Program-made: the position numbers and the translations under genes
The notes under the pieces: model-generated
Told to the model about the DNA's origin: nothing
Database searches by the model: none
What the model saw: only the letters and a program-made list of their open reading frames with translations
From: Acidobacteriota bacterium
Lineage (GTDB): Bacteria > Acidobacteriota > Blastocatellia > Pyrinomonadales > Pyrinomonadaceae
Assembly (NCBI GenBank): GCA_003222945.1
Contig: QHXM01000093.1
Coordinates: forward strand, 1 to 50,180
Direction: 5' to 3'
Length of the DNA: 50,180 nucleotides
Shown here: positions 20,009-29,699 of the stretch, in pieces
Layout: each line of letters opens with the position of its first letter
Position numbering within the stretch: position 1 is the stretch's first letter

Positions 20009-21034
20009 CTATGGTCTATCGTTAATCGCCGCATTGTGATCGGCTGTGACAGCCGCAGCCAAATCATATAGCACACAACGAACCCGCACGCCGCCCTCCA
20101 AATCATAGAGCGGAATCTCGCCCTGCTCGCAGCGCGGCATACGATGAGAGCAGCGCGGCGCGAAATGACAGCCGGGCGGCAAACTGGTCGGACTCGGCAC
20201 AACACCTTCGATTGTCTCAAGTCGCACAGCCTTTTTTACTTCAGCTTCAGTCAACTTAGGCACGGACCGCAGCAATCCTTCCGTGTAAGGATGCTTCGGT
20301 CGCGCGAATAATTCTTCGACCGGAGACTCTTCTACAATGCGCCCCGTGTACATCACGGCCACTCGGTCAGCGACTTCTGCGACCACACCCAGATCATGCG
20401 TAATCAGAACGACGCCAAGCTCGCGCGTTCGTCTCAGTTCATCCAAAAGTTCAAGTATCTGCGCCTGAATCGTAACGTCCAGCGCAGTCGTAGGCTCGTC
20501 TGCAATCAAAAGCTTCGGGTCACACGCGAGCGCCATCGCTATCATCACGCGCTGTCGCATCCCGCCCGAAAGCTGATGAGGATAATCGTCAACTCTTCGC
20601 GCAGGGTCAGGGATTGCGACCTCTTTCATAGCTTCAATCGTAGCTTCGCGTGCAGCTTTGCGCGAAAGTTTTCGATGCAGGCGAAGAGCTTCCGCAATCT
20701 GCTCGCCCACAGTGTAAACGGGATTGAGCGATGTCATAGGGTCTTGAAAGATCATAGCAATATCGTCGCCGCGAATCGCTCGCATCCGTTCATCAGACAA
20801 AGCCAACAGATTATTGTCCTCGAAAAGAATCTCGCCACTGACGATCTTTCCCGGCGGCGCAATCAACCGCATGATGGAAAGCGCCGTGATTGACTTCCCG
20901 CAGCCCGATTCTCCGACGACTCCCAGCAACTCGCCACGGTCAACATAAAAGCTCACGCCGTCAACCGCACGCACTAGTCCCGCGCGCGTCTTGAATTGCG
21001 TCTGTAGATTCCTGACTTCGAGTAGATGTGACAT
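20009..21034 (-). CDS. OppD/DppD-type oligopeptide ABC transporter ATP-binding protein
   Basis: [58 protein letters not shown]-term [14 protein letters not shown]. Confidence 0.93.
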   Translation of the reverse strand: MSHLLEVRNLQTQFKTRAGLVRAVDGVSFYVDRGELLGVVGESGCGKSITALSIMRLIAPPGKIVSGEILFEDNNLLALSDERMRAIRGDDIAMIFQDPMTSLNPVYTVGEQIAEALRLHRKLSRKAAREATIEAMKEVAIPDPARRVDDYPHQLSGGMRQRVMIAMALACDPKLLIADEPTTALDVTIQAQILELLDELRRTRELGVVLITHDLGVVAEVADRVAVMYTGRIVEESPVEELFARPKHPYTEGLLRSVPKLTEAEVKKAVRLETIEGVVPSPTSLPPGCHFAPRCSHRMPRCEQGEIPLYDLEGGVRVRCVLYDLAAAVTADHNAAINDRP

Positions 21035-21045
21035 GAAGTTCTGTC

Positions 21046-21324
21046 TTAATCCTGCTTAAACTCTTTCTTAAGAAAGATCATACTCGTCATATTCGCAACC
21101 TCTGGACCATAGCTGACGGCTTGCTCTGCGGTAGCCACAAGCTCCCAACCGTCGCGTCCTGCGGAATCAAGATACTCCCAGACCATAGGGCAAGAGTTGT
21201 ATAACTGCGTCTGATCTATGCCCTCCTGAATCTGTAATCCTTGCCAGAGGCCGTTGACGAAAGTCACACGCGCCATCTGAACCTGGCACACGCGATATTT
21301 GAAAGTCTTTGCCACTCGGAGCAA
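21046..21324 (-). CDS. Hypothetical protein (DUF4177-like)
   Basis: YKYRVCQV-like start and [17 protein letters not shown]...IFLKKEF. Confidence 0.55.
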   Translation of the reverse strand: MLRVAKTFKYRVCQVQMARVTFVNGLWQGLQIQEGIDQTQLYNSCPMVWEYLDSAGRDGWELVATAEQAVSYGPEVANMTSMIFLKKEFKQD

Positions 21325-21345
21325 TCCTTTCTTCAGATAAATCAG

Positions 21346-22956
21346 CTAGACCGTCACGGCCTCTTGATACTCGCCCCAAACGCGGCGCAGGCGATGGCTG
21401 ATTTCGCCGACCGTAACAAAGGCTTCGACGCAGGCGAGTATGCGCGGCAACATGTTCTCTGTTCCGCGTGCGGCATCTTCGAGTTCGACGAGCGCGGTTT
21501 CGGCTGCAACAGCATCGCGCCGTGAGCGTAGCGCGCGAACACGCTCAACCTGCGCCTGCTCGATTGCAGGGTCAATGCGAAGAGTGGGAACAGTCGTCTC
21601 TTCTTCAACCTGAAAACGGTTTAGACCGACGACCGTTTGATCGTTTGTCTCTACGGCTCGTTGATATTTGTAGGCCGCGTCCTGAATCTCGCGCTGAACG
21701 TAGCCTGTCTCAATCGCGCGCAGCATCCCGCCCATCGCGTCAATCTTTTCGATGTAGAGGGCGGCGCGGCGCTCTATCTCGTTCGTTAATTCTTCAATCG
21801 CAAAAGAGCCTGCGAGCGGGTCAACCGTATCTGCGACGCCGGATTCGTAAGCTACGACCTGCTGTGTGCGCAGAGCAATACGCGCGGCGTCTTCTGTCGG
21901 CAAGGCCAGCGCTTCGTCCATCGCGTTCGTGTGTAGAGACTGTGTTCCGCCAAGGACCGCCGCGAGCGCTTGGATCGTCGTGCGGACGATGTTGACTTCG
22001 GGTTGCTGAGCCTGAAGCGTTGAGCCTGCGGTCTGCGCGTGAAAGCGTAGCATGAGAGAGCGGGGATCGCGCGCGTTGAAACGTTCGCGCATCAGGCGTG
22101 CCCACAGTCTTCGAGCGGCGCGAAATTTTGCTATCTCTTCAAGAAGATTGTTGTGCGAGTTGAAGAAGAATGAAAGGCGCGGTGCGAACTCGTCAATCTT
22201 CAGTCCCGTTTCTAGCGCAGCTTCGACATAAGCTATGGCGTCCGCAAGCGTGAAGGCCACTTCCTGCACGGCTGTCGAACCTGCTTCGCGTATGTGATAG
22301 CCGCTGATTGAGATCATGTTCCAGTTCGGAACTTCGCGCGAGCAGAAGGCGAAGGTGTCCGTAATCAGTCGGAGCGATGGACGCGGCGGATAGATGTACG
22401 TGCCGCGCGCTATGTACTCCTTCAGGATGTCGTTCTGAATCGTGCCGTTGACTTTGTCGAAGCTAATATTTTGTCGCTTTGCTACGGCGAGATAGAGACA
22501 GAGCAGCGTCGAGGCCGTCGCGTTTATCGTCATCGAAGTCGAGACTGAATCGAGCGGGATGCCGTCGAAGAGCCGCTGCATATCTTCTATAGAATCAATC
22601 GCAACTCCGACTTTGCCCACTTCACCTGTGGCGAGCGGGTCATCTGAATCAAGACCGATCTGCGTTGGAAGATCGAAGGCGACCGAGAGACCAGTCGTTC
22701 CGTTTGCCAAGAGATATTTGTAGCGCGCGTTTGATTCTTCAGCCGTCGCATAGCCCGCGTACTGGCGCATGGTCCAGAAGCGACCGCGATACATGTTCGG
22801 GCGTATGCCGCGCGTGTAGGGAAACTCGCCGGGCGCGCCAAGGTCTCTCTCATAGTCAATCGTTTCGACGTTGGACGGGTTGAAGTCCGCGGGCAGTTCA
22901 ATGCCCGAAGATGTCTCGAAATGCTCTCGCCGCTCAACGCTCTGTTTGGTGACCAT
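21346..22956 (-). CDS. Methylmalonyl-CoA mutase large/catalytic subunit-like
   Basis: [82 protein letters not shown]. Confidence 0.95.
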   Translation of the reverse strand: MVTKQSVERREHFETSSGIELPADFNPSNVETIDYERDLGAPGEFPYTRGIRPNMYRGRFWTMRQYAGYATAEESNARYKYLLANGTTGLSVAFDLPTQIGLDSDDPLATGEVGKVGVAIDSIEDMQRLFDGIPLDSVSTSMTINATASTLLCLYLAVAKRQNISFDKVNGTIQNDILKEYIARGTYIYPPRPSLRLITDTFAFCSREVPNWNMISISGYHIREAGSTAVQEVAFTLADAIAYVEAALETGLKIDEFAPRLSFFFNSHNNLLEEIAKFRAARRLWARLMRERFNARDPRSLMLRFHAQTAGSTLQAQQPEVNIVRTTIQALAAVLGGTQSLHTNAMDEALALPTEDAARIALRTQQVVAYESGVADTVDPLAGSFAIEELTNEIERRAALYIEKIDAMGGMLRAIETGYVQREIQDAAYKYQRAVETNDQTVVGLNRFQVEEETTVPTLRIDPAIEQAQVERVRALRSRRDAVAAETALVELEDAARGTENMLPRILACVEAFVTVGEISHRLRRVWGEYQEAVTV

Positions 22957-23105
22957 GACTTTCGATTTTGCAAGAAGCCTAGCACAGCGCGAGCGAGCGT
23001 CGCAATCATGCTCTTCCTCGTGATAGCAGTTGACCGCAGCGTTGCTGGTCGCTTAGCATCCTCATTCAAAGCTTAAAGAAATCTCAAACGCGGCTCAGGT
23101 ATATT

Positions 23106-23375
23106 TTGGATATTAACGACGAGGCAAAAGAGATCGTTCAGGAACTTGGAACAGCCATTAACTCTGCTGTAGAGAAATCAACAGAGGTCGCAGAAGCCAT
23201 AGAGCGACTGCGCGAGGCTGGCTACGATATGGAGTTGACCCTTCGACTTGAGATAGCTCTGCGCCTGAATTCGCTGGATGAAGAGATTGAAAGCGAAGAT
23301 GCTTCGCTCGAATTGACTGATGAAGACATGCGAACGCTACGCCGCATGAAGATTCGCATTGAAGAAGAAGAGTAA
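23106..23375 (+). CDS. Small acidic hypothetical protein
   Basis: 89-aa ORF, TTG start, coiled-coil-like composition. Confidence 0.5.
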   Translation: MDINDEAKEIVQELGTAINSAVEKSTEVAEAIERLREAGYDMELTLRLEIALRLNSLDEEIESEDASLELTDEDMRTLRRMKIRIEEEE

Positions 23376-23406
23376 GAACAACGGCAGTGCATAAGAATTT
23401 CATTCT

Positions 23407-23925
23407 TTACGCAGATCGAATTTTTGGGAACATATACTCCCGAAGCAACAACACGAGCAATAGAACGGGAACGAATACTGCAAGCTCTATCAGGCTATAC
23501 TTGATAATTTCTGAAATACTATATCCACTTGGAAGCTCCAGAAAATCTATCAAGCCCAGCTTGAACCTCTCCGTTGAGAAAGGCCAGAACAGTTCAACGC
23601 CGCCCGCACTTTTAGTGGTCGCAAAATCCAGCAGTCCGTGAGAAAGAAAAGCTAATCCATAAGCAATAACATCTCTCGCGCGGCGCTTGCCCAAAAGAGC
23701 AAATAGAAGAGCCGTCACGACAACGGCCATCGTAATCGAATGCGTAAATCCGCGATGCCAGCCTCTTAAATGCAGTACCCATAGAAAGAAGAAATCTAAA
23801 TCGGGAGTGATGGCGAGCGCTGCGCCTGCAAGAAGCATCTTCCAATCACGACGCACAGAGCTATTGGCTCGCACAAGAGCAACTAACCCAGCGCCGACCG
23901 CTCCATGTGCTACAGGCAAAGGCAT
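23407..23925 (-). CDS. Metal-dependent hydrolase, membrane-bound YdjM-type
   Basis: MPLPVAHGAVGAGL..., PDLDFFFLWVLHLRGWHRGFTHSI, SHGLLDFAT. Confidence 0.85.
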   Translation of the reverse strand: MPLPVAHGAVGAGLVALVRANSSVRRDWKMLLAGAALAITPDLDFFFLWVLHLRGWHRGFTHSITMAVVVTALLFALLGKRRARDVIAYGLAFLSHGLLDFATTKSAGGVELFWPFSTERFKLGLIDFLELPSGYSISEIIKYSLIELAVFVPVLLLVLLLREYMFPKIRSA

Positions 23926-23958
23926 CAGAGTCTTCGGAATTCTTTGGTCGGCCTTCGG

Positions 23959-24687
23959 TTACTTCTTAACTCTGGGCGGCTCGTACTGCTCGCCGTAATC
24001 TGGATATTCGCGCGTGACGTAATCGCCTGGGCGCGTGTTCTCTGTCAACAAAGTGAGAGCGTCGCGCAAGACTTGGCGTTGAAGCTCGCGCATGTTCGGG
24101 CGACCCAGACTGTTGCCTATCTTAAATCCTTTCGGGTAGAGCGCGCGCGGCGGACGCATTTGAGCAGAAACCTCCGGGCTGACTGTAATTAGAACCGTTG
24201 AAATGCCGCGCATCTCTATCTCGCGCTGGACCGCAACGACCGTGCGGTGACAAACGTTCGGTCAACCGCCCGTCAGAATAACCGCGTCTGCGCGAGACCC
24301 CTTATCAATCTCATTTGCAATCTCAGGCGCTGTGCCTTCGTACATTGCCTTCAACTGCATTGTGTAGCCCATGTAGCCGATATGCTTTTTAGCAACAGCA
24401 GCGATGAAACCTTCTTCAACCAGATCGCGCAGCACGTCAACGGGGAAGACTACGTTGATGTCCGCGTCCGCGTCCGTGTGGTCGTAGTGGTGATGCGTGA
24501 CCATTAGCTTCTGCGAATCAACGTCCGGCGGAATCACGCGGTAAGTCAGATCGCCAAGCTCGTCCGCGATGTTGAAAGCTTCCTGGTCTTTAAGATGAAC
24601 TCCGCCCGCCGTGACAAGCGCGATTGTGCTTTTATCGAGCGTGCGATCAAAGGGCGTGAACGGAACGCATTTGCGCGAGAGGCTCAT
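23959..24687 (-). CDS. GrdB-like selenoprotein (glycine/sarcosine/betaine/D-proline reductase family), in-frame TGA (Sec) at 24264-24262
   Basis: Track ORFs 24262..24735 and 23959..24213 are in the same frame, separated by one TGA: ...SRADAVILTGG-U-PNVCHRTVVAVQREIEMRGISTVLITVSPEVSAQMRPPRALYPKGFKIGNSLG... Confidence 0.78.
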
Positions 24688-24715
24688 AACAGATTGTCCC
24701 TGGTAATAGCGATTA

Positions 24716-25096
24716 CTATGAGCGCGCGTCTTCAAGTGCTGTCACGCGCTTGCTAAGCGACTTGACCTTGCTACGCATATCATATAAATCCGAAGTTACA
24801 AGATCGAACTTGTCGTTCAGTCTATCAAACTTCACGTTCAATTCTTCGAGTTGAGCTTGCACTGCTTCCCACATCGGGCGCGTCTCCATTAAGCGCCTGT
24901 CAACCTTCTCTTCGAGGTTAGTCAAACGTGCGTCCAAGCCATCTAGCCGCGCTTCAACTCTATCCATCCACGCTTCAAGTTTAGTCAAACGACTATCAAT
25001 CGCGTCGAACCGCGCATCCATCGCATCGAAGCGCGCCATGATGCGCTCTTCAAACGAGCGCGAGCCGTTCATGTCTTGTGTCGTGTCGTCGCTCAT
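24716..25096 (-). CDS. Coiled-coil hypothetical protein
   Basis: MARFDAMDARFDAIDSRLTKLEAWMDRVEARLDGLDARLTNLEEKVDRRL; regular a/d hydrophobic heptads. Confidence 0.65.
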   Translation of the reverse strand: MSDDTTQDMNGSRSFEERIMARFDAMDARFDAIDSRLTKLEAWMDRVEARLDGLDARLTNLEEKVDRRLMETRPMWEAVQAQLEELNVKFDRLNDKFDLVTSDLYDMRSKVKSLSKRVTALEDARS

Positions 25097-25128
25097 GTTG
25101 CTTTCGCCTTGCGCCATTGTAACATTGC

Positions 25129-25190
25129 GGGCTGAATCCGTGCAGAGGCTTCGCTTACGAAGCATTAACAGATTCAGCCCGCTGGCCTTT
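25129..25190. repeat. Compound palindrome
   Basis: GCGGGCTGAATC ... GATTCAGCCCGC with inner GCTTCG-CTTA-CGAAGC. Confidence 0.85.
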
Positions 25191-25220
25191 AGGCGCACGA
25201 GAGAGAGACAGCGCCGATTG

Positions 25221-25688
25221 CTATTCAAGTTTGCGAAGAACCTCGAAGAGGTCTTCGTTGTCCGGTTGGTCTGAAATATTGTGTATGTCCTTGTAAGCGA
25301 GTTTGCCTTCCTTATCTATGATGAAAAGCGCGCGTTCCGAAATGCCATCCGATTCACGATAAGCATCGTAAGCGCGTGCAACTTCACCTTTCGGATGAAA
25401 GTCGCTCAAGAGATCGTAGGAAAGTCCGCCTAGGCTTTTAGCCCAGGCCGTGTTGCACGGGACGCTGTCAACAGAGATGCCCAGAACCTGAGCATCGTAG
25501 CCTTTGAAGCGTTCAAGGTCAGCTTCATAGGCTGGCATTTGTGCGGTTCACACGGGCGTCCAGGCCAGCGGGTAGAACGCCAGAACGACGTTCTTCTGCC
25601 CACGAAAATCCGAGAGCTTCACCGTCTTGCCTTTCTCAAGATGGCTCTTCAACTCAAAATCCGGGGCCATGTCTCCAACTTCAGGCAT
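25221..25688 (-). CDS. Peroxiredoxin (AhpE/BCP type) with TGA-encoded probable selenocysteine at the peroxidatic position (25550-25548)
   Basis: Read-through translation [88 protein letters not shown]; 156 codons in one uninterrupted frame apart from TGA. Confidence 0.88.
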
Positions 25689-25810
25689 AAAAAAATAGTC
25701 CTCCTCATTCAAGAGTTTTTGCAAAAGAGCTTCGTCTGTTTTCGGAAAAACTTAGTTAAGGTTACATCTTTGTGGAATTGGATTCAAGACTCGCGTGAAT
25801 CTTGCACAGA

Positions 25811-26479
25811 TTACTCCGCGCTGAAGTGCTCGGCTATCTCTAGCGGGCTTTTGCAAATCAGGTTTGCGCCTGCGCCTCTTAACTCTTCTTCCGAGCCGAA
25901 GCCGTAGGTGACGCCGATTGAAAGGCAGCCGTTCTCCCTTGCTCCGATGATGTCGTACATGCGGTCGCCAATCATCAAGGTCTCGTCGGGCGCTAGAGCA
26001 GTGCTCGATAAGACGTGGCGAATCAACTCAACCTTGTTGTCCAGCTTTCCGCTTAACTCGCTCCCAAAAATTGCGTCGAAATAGTCTGTCAATTGGAAGT
26101 GATTCAGAATCCTCTCCGTGAATACAAGAGGCTTGGAAGTCGCCACGAAGAGTCGTCTTGATGAAGCACTGAGGGCAGAGAGCGTTTCCGGTATGCCTTC
26201 ATAGACTCTGTTCTCGTAGATGCCTGTTTCAGAGAATCTAACGCGGTACAATCTCAGAGCCTCTTCTATCAAATCATCATCATCGGTCTTCATTATCAGC
26301 CCTAGAGCATTGCGTACCGGCGGACCAATGTGAGCGTGAAGCTCTGCCGGAGTTGGACACTCAAGGCTCAATTTTTCCAGAGCGTATTGCAGGCATCGCA
26401 CTATCCCTTCGCTGGAGTCCGTCAGCGTTCCGTCCAGATCGAACAGAATGTTCCTAATCGAATCAAGATTCTTTCTCAT
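25811..26479 (-). CDS. HAD hydrolase, phosphoglycolate phosphatase-like
   Basis: NILFDLDGTLTDSSEGI, FVATSKP, MIGDRMYDIIGARENG. Confidence 0.9.
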   Translation of the reverse strand: MRKNLDSIRNILFDLDGTLTDSSEGIVRCLQYALEKLSLECPTPAELHAHIGPPVRNALGLIMKTDDDDLIEEALRLYRVRFSETGIYENRVYEGIPETLSALSASSRRLFVATSKPLVFTERILNHFQLTDYFDAIFGSELSGKLDNKVELIRHVLSSTALAPDETLMIGDRMYDIIGARENGCLSIGVTYGFGSEEELRGAGANLICKSPLEIAEHFSAE

Positions 26480-26543
26480 GATAAGAAGGTGCGTCTCTTT
26501 CCGAGTTAGCTCTCAAGTTCCCTTTTCTGATTTAATAGCACGG

Positions 26544-27710
26544 ATGGAACGAAGCGTCATTATCACACAACGCGGGGCGGAGCGCGCACGCGCCCGGCAT
26601 CTATGGATTTATCGCAGCGACGTGAGAGATGCTAAGGACATTTCCGGCGGCTCAATCGTGAGCGTGCGCGATGAGCGCGGGCGTTTCGTAGGCCAGGCGC
26701 TCTACTCTTCGCGCTCGGAAATCTCTCTGCGCATACTGACGCTCAGCGATGAAAAGATTGATAAGAGTTGGTGGCGCAATCGTCTGCGCGCAGCGGCGCG
26801 TCGGCGTAAGGGCATTAAGAATGAGGCGAACGCTTATCGTCTGGTCTATTCCGAAGGCGATCTTCTGCCGTCGCTGATAGTTGACGTTTACGACGACGTT
26901 CTTGTTCTTCAAACTCTCTCACAAGGCACGGAAGCTTTGAAAGAGATGTTCGTTGAACTTCTTGCGGAAGAGCACAGCCCGCGCGCAATCATAGAGCGCA
27001 ACGACGTGCGTGTGCGCCAGCTTGAAGGATTAGAGATGCGTGCCGGGTTGCTTTACGGCGACGCGCCAGAAGAGTTGGAGATTGTGCAGAACGGCGTGCG
27101 CTTTCTGGTTCAGCCTCTCGGCGGGCAGAAGACAGGCTCATTCCTGGATCAGCGCGAGAATCGCTTGGCGGTGCGCCGTGTCGCGCGGGGTCGCGCTCTC
27201 GATTGCTTCACCTTCAACGGCGCGTTCGCTCTGCATCTAGCGCCCGTTTGCTGGAGCGTGCTGGGGCTGGACATTTCTGCTGATGCTATCGCCACCGCGC
27301 GCCGCAATGTTGAGTTGAACGATGCGCGCAACGTTGAGTTTCGTGAAGCAAACGTCTTCGACGCGCTGCGCGAGATGGAAGCTGCGGGCGAGAGGTTTGA
27401 CACAATCGTTCTGGACCCACCCGCGTTCGCAAAGAATCGTGCGAGCGTCCGCGCGGCTGCTCGCGGCTACAAGGAGATAAACCTGCGCGCCCTCAAACTG
27501 CTAAACACAGACGGCGTGCTCATGACCTGCACCTGCTCATATCACATGTCCGAGCAGATGTTTCTTGAGATCATAGCGGACGCCGCACATGACGCTCGCC
27601 GCCGCGTGCAGCTTGTAGAAAAGAGGATGCAGGCAAGCGATCATCCAATCCTTTTCAGCGTGCCAGAAACTTATTATCTGAAGTGTGTAATTGCTCGCGT
27701 CCTCGACTAA
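26544..27710 (+). CDS. Class I SAM-dependent rRNA methyltransferase (RlmI-like, PUA domain)
   Basis: ERARARHLWIYRSDV; LGGQKTGSFLDQRENR; DCFTFNGAFALHL; LDPPAFAKNR; MTCTCSYH. Confidence 0.92.
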   Translation: MERSVIITQRGAERARARHLWIYRSDVRDAKDISGGSIVSVRDERGRFVGQALYSSRSEISLRILTLSDEKIDKSWWRNRLRAAARRRKGIKNEANAYRLVYSEGDLLPSLIVDVYDDVLVLQTLSQGTEALKEMFVELLAEEHSPRAIIERNDVRVRQLEGLEMRAGLLYGDAPEELEIVQNGVRFLVQPLGGQKTGSFLDQRENRLAVRRVARGRALDCFTFNGAFALHLAPVCWSVLGLDISADAIATARRNVELNDARNVEFREANVFDALREMEAAGERFDTIVLDPPAFAKNRASVRAAARGYKEINLRALKLLNTDGVLMTCTCSYHMSEQMFLEIIADAAHDARRRVQLVEKRMQASDHPILFSVPETYYLKCVIARVLD

Positions 27711-27730
27711 CAGCTGACCGCGAGAGAACC

Positions 27731-27814
27731 AGACCGCGAAAGACGCTAAAGACGCTAAAGAAAAAAGAGAATTGCCATATTCTCTCTTCAACTCTTTCGC
27801 GTATTTCGCGGTCT
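27731..27814. repeat. ~9-nt-unit hairpin (CGCGAAANN/CGCTAAANN family) between convergent genes
   Basis: AGACCGCGAAAGACGCTAAAGACGCTAAAGAAAAAAGAGAA ... TTCTCTCTTCAACTCTTTCGCGTATTTCGCGGTCT. Confidence 0.88.
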
Positions 27815-29531
27815 AGCCCTGAGATGCGTTGTTGCGTGTGCTGTCGGCGAGGCGCTTGGCCTCTGGTAGGGCGTCAATTGCTCGAATAATCTGCGGGTCG
27901 CTGTCTAATAGTACGCGTGCGCCTGCGTCGCTCGCATAAGCGGCTGTGACCATTTCGTCGCGTATGCGAAGTTTCACGAAATCCAGTTCCTCATCAATCT
28001 GTGCGGAAGTTATTCCAAGATTGCCGTCGCGCTGAACGAAGTCGCGGAAGGCTTGCACGACCTTGTCTGTGATTGGGTAATCGGTGGAGCGCAAATTGTG
28101 ATCGTAGTCTGTTTTTTCGATGCGATAAGATTCGAGTCCTTGAATCTGGCCTGCTGCCAACTGGCGCGTGAAGAAGAAAGCGGCTTCGGCTATGCGCGCG
28201 CGAAGCGGCGTTACCTGAAGCGGCTTGACCTCTATGTCGGGCGTGATGCCGCCGCCGCCGTAGAAGACGCGGCCTGCGGCTGTCGTGACGGGCGGACCTG
28301 CGGGCGTCGGCGTAGGCACAGGCGTAGGCGTTGGTGTAGAGAGCGCAGGGTCAATCGCTTTCTGTGCGGGCGCGTGTGTCGTGTGTGCTGGCGGAGTCTC
28401 TTCGTCCTCTTCATCGCGCTTAACGTAATAATCGTAGAGCGAGCCGCTTGAGTAGTCGCGTTGAAGAGAGCGACCATAAGGCGTGTAGTATCTGGCTGTA
28501 GTCAACGTCAGTCCTGCGCCGTAATCAAGCTCGAAGATACCCTGAACCAATCCCTTGCCGAAGCTGGTCTGGCCGACGATGAGCGCGCGTCCCAAATCCT
28601 GAAAAGCGCCCGCGACAATTTCAGACGCGGAGGCAGAGTTGTGGTTGATTAGAACGACGAGCGGAAAATCTTCCGGCTCTGTTCCCGTTGAGCGATAGAT
28701 GTAAGGCTCTTTGTGCTCGACGCGACCGCGAATGGAGACTATGGGTTGGCCGCGCTGTAAGAATTCGCTTGCGACTTCAATCGCCTGATTCAAAAGACCG
28801 CCAGGATTTCCGCGAAGGTCCAAAACGACCTGACGCATCCCCTGAGCCTTCAACTTCGTCATGGCCTCGCGCAACTCATCGCCCGTCGTCTGTTGAAAGC
28901 CTCCGGTCAATCCTATGTAGCCTGTGCCCGGACGAATCATGTAGGCATTGCGAATCGAAGGCAGCGGAACAGATTCGCGCACGATTGTAAATGTGAGTGG
29001 TCCGGGCACACCTGCTCGCTCAATCTTGATCGTCACAGACTCGCCGCGTTCTCCGCGAACGTTCTTAGAGACCTGCTCGCTAGACCAATCGCGCGCGTCC
29101 TTGCCATCAACTTCAATGATGCGGTCGCCGTAGCGAAGACCTGCGCGCGCAGCCGGTGTGCCCTGGACCGCAGACTGAACATAAACGCCATCGCGGTGGC
29201 GAAGGATTGTGACGCCTATTCCTGTCAGGTGCGAGTCCTTGTCTTCCTCCAGCTTTCTGAATTCTGCGGGCGGAAAGAAGATGGAGTGCGGGTCCAGCGT
29301 GGAGAGCATTCCCTGAATAGCTGCCTGAGTAGCCTTTTCGTAATCAACGTCGCCAGCGTATTCGTCCGATATAACTTCGACGGCTTCCTGATAATTTTTT
29401 ACTACATCATGGCTTGCAGGCGCTGCCCCCCAAGTGCCTGCGACTCGCTTCCTGAAGATGTCAACCGTGCCTCCGACGAGCGTCGCCGAGATGATAACGA
29501 TCAGAGCAATTATTCCGAACTCTTTCGACAT
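27813..29531 (-). CDS. S41 family C-terminal processing peptidase
   Basis: PDZ GIGVTILRHRDGVYV..GLRYGDRIIEVDG; LDLRGNPGGLLNQAIEVASEFL; NHNSASASEIVAGAFQDLGRALIVGQTSFGKGLVQ. Confidence 0.94.
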   Translation of the reverse strand: MSKEFGIIALIVIISATLVGGTVDIFRKRVAGTWGAAPASHDVVKNYQEAVEVISDEYAGDVDYEKATQAAIQGMLSTLDPHSIFFPPAEFRKLEEDKDSHLTGIGVTILRHRDGVYVQSAVQGTPAARAGLRYGDRIIEVDGKDARDWSSEQVSKNVRGERGESVTIKIERAGVPGPLTFTIVRESVPLPSIRNAYMIRPGTGYIGLTGGFQQTTGDELREAMTKLKAQGMRQVVLDLRGNPGGLLNQAIEVASEFLQRGQPIVSIRGRVEHKEPYIYRSTGTEPEDFPLVVLINHNSASASEIVAGAFQDLGRALIVGQTSFGKGLVQGIFELDYGAGLTLTTARYYTPYGRSLQRDYSSGSLYDYYVKRDEEDEETPPAHTTHAPAQKAIDPALSTPTPTPVPTPTPAGPPVTTAAGRVFYGGGGITPDIEVKPLQVTPLRARIAEAAFFFTRQLAAGQIQGLESYRIEKTDYDHNLRSTDYPITDKVVQAFRDFVQRDGNLGITSAQIDEELDFVKLRIRDEMVTAAYASDAGARVLLDSDPQIIRAIDALPEAKRLADSTRNNASQG

Positions 29532-29647
29532 TCCCCGAAACCCTTTCGCCCGCTCTCACACATGAACCCGCAACGGACAAGACAAATATAGCATAGCCAA
29601 TGGCCTCGCGCCGAAACAGGTAAAAGCCGAACGCGTATGATATATTC

Positions 29648-29693
29648 AGTTTCAAGTTTCAGGTTTCAAGTTAACAACCTGAAACTTGAAACT
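29648..29693. repeat. 7-nt-unit hairpin (AGTTTCA family)
   Basis: AGTTTCAAGTTTCAGGTT (29648-29665) and exact reverse complement (29676-29693), 18/18. Confidence 0.95.
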
Positions 29694-29699
29694 TTTTTG

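Noticed and set aside
28250-28345. GTAGGC-rich repeat in the S41 protease gene
   Set aside because: Explained by the coded Pro-Thr linker TPTPTPVPTPTPAG.
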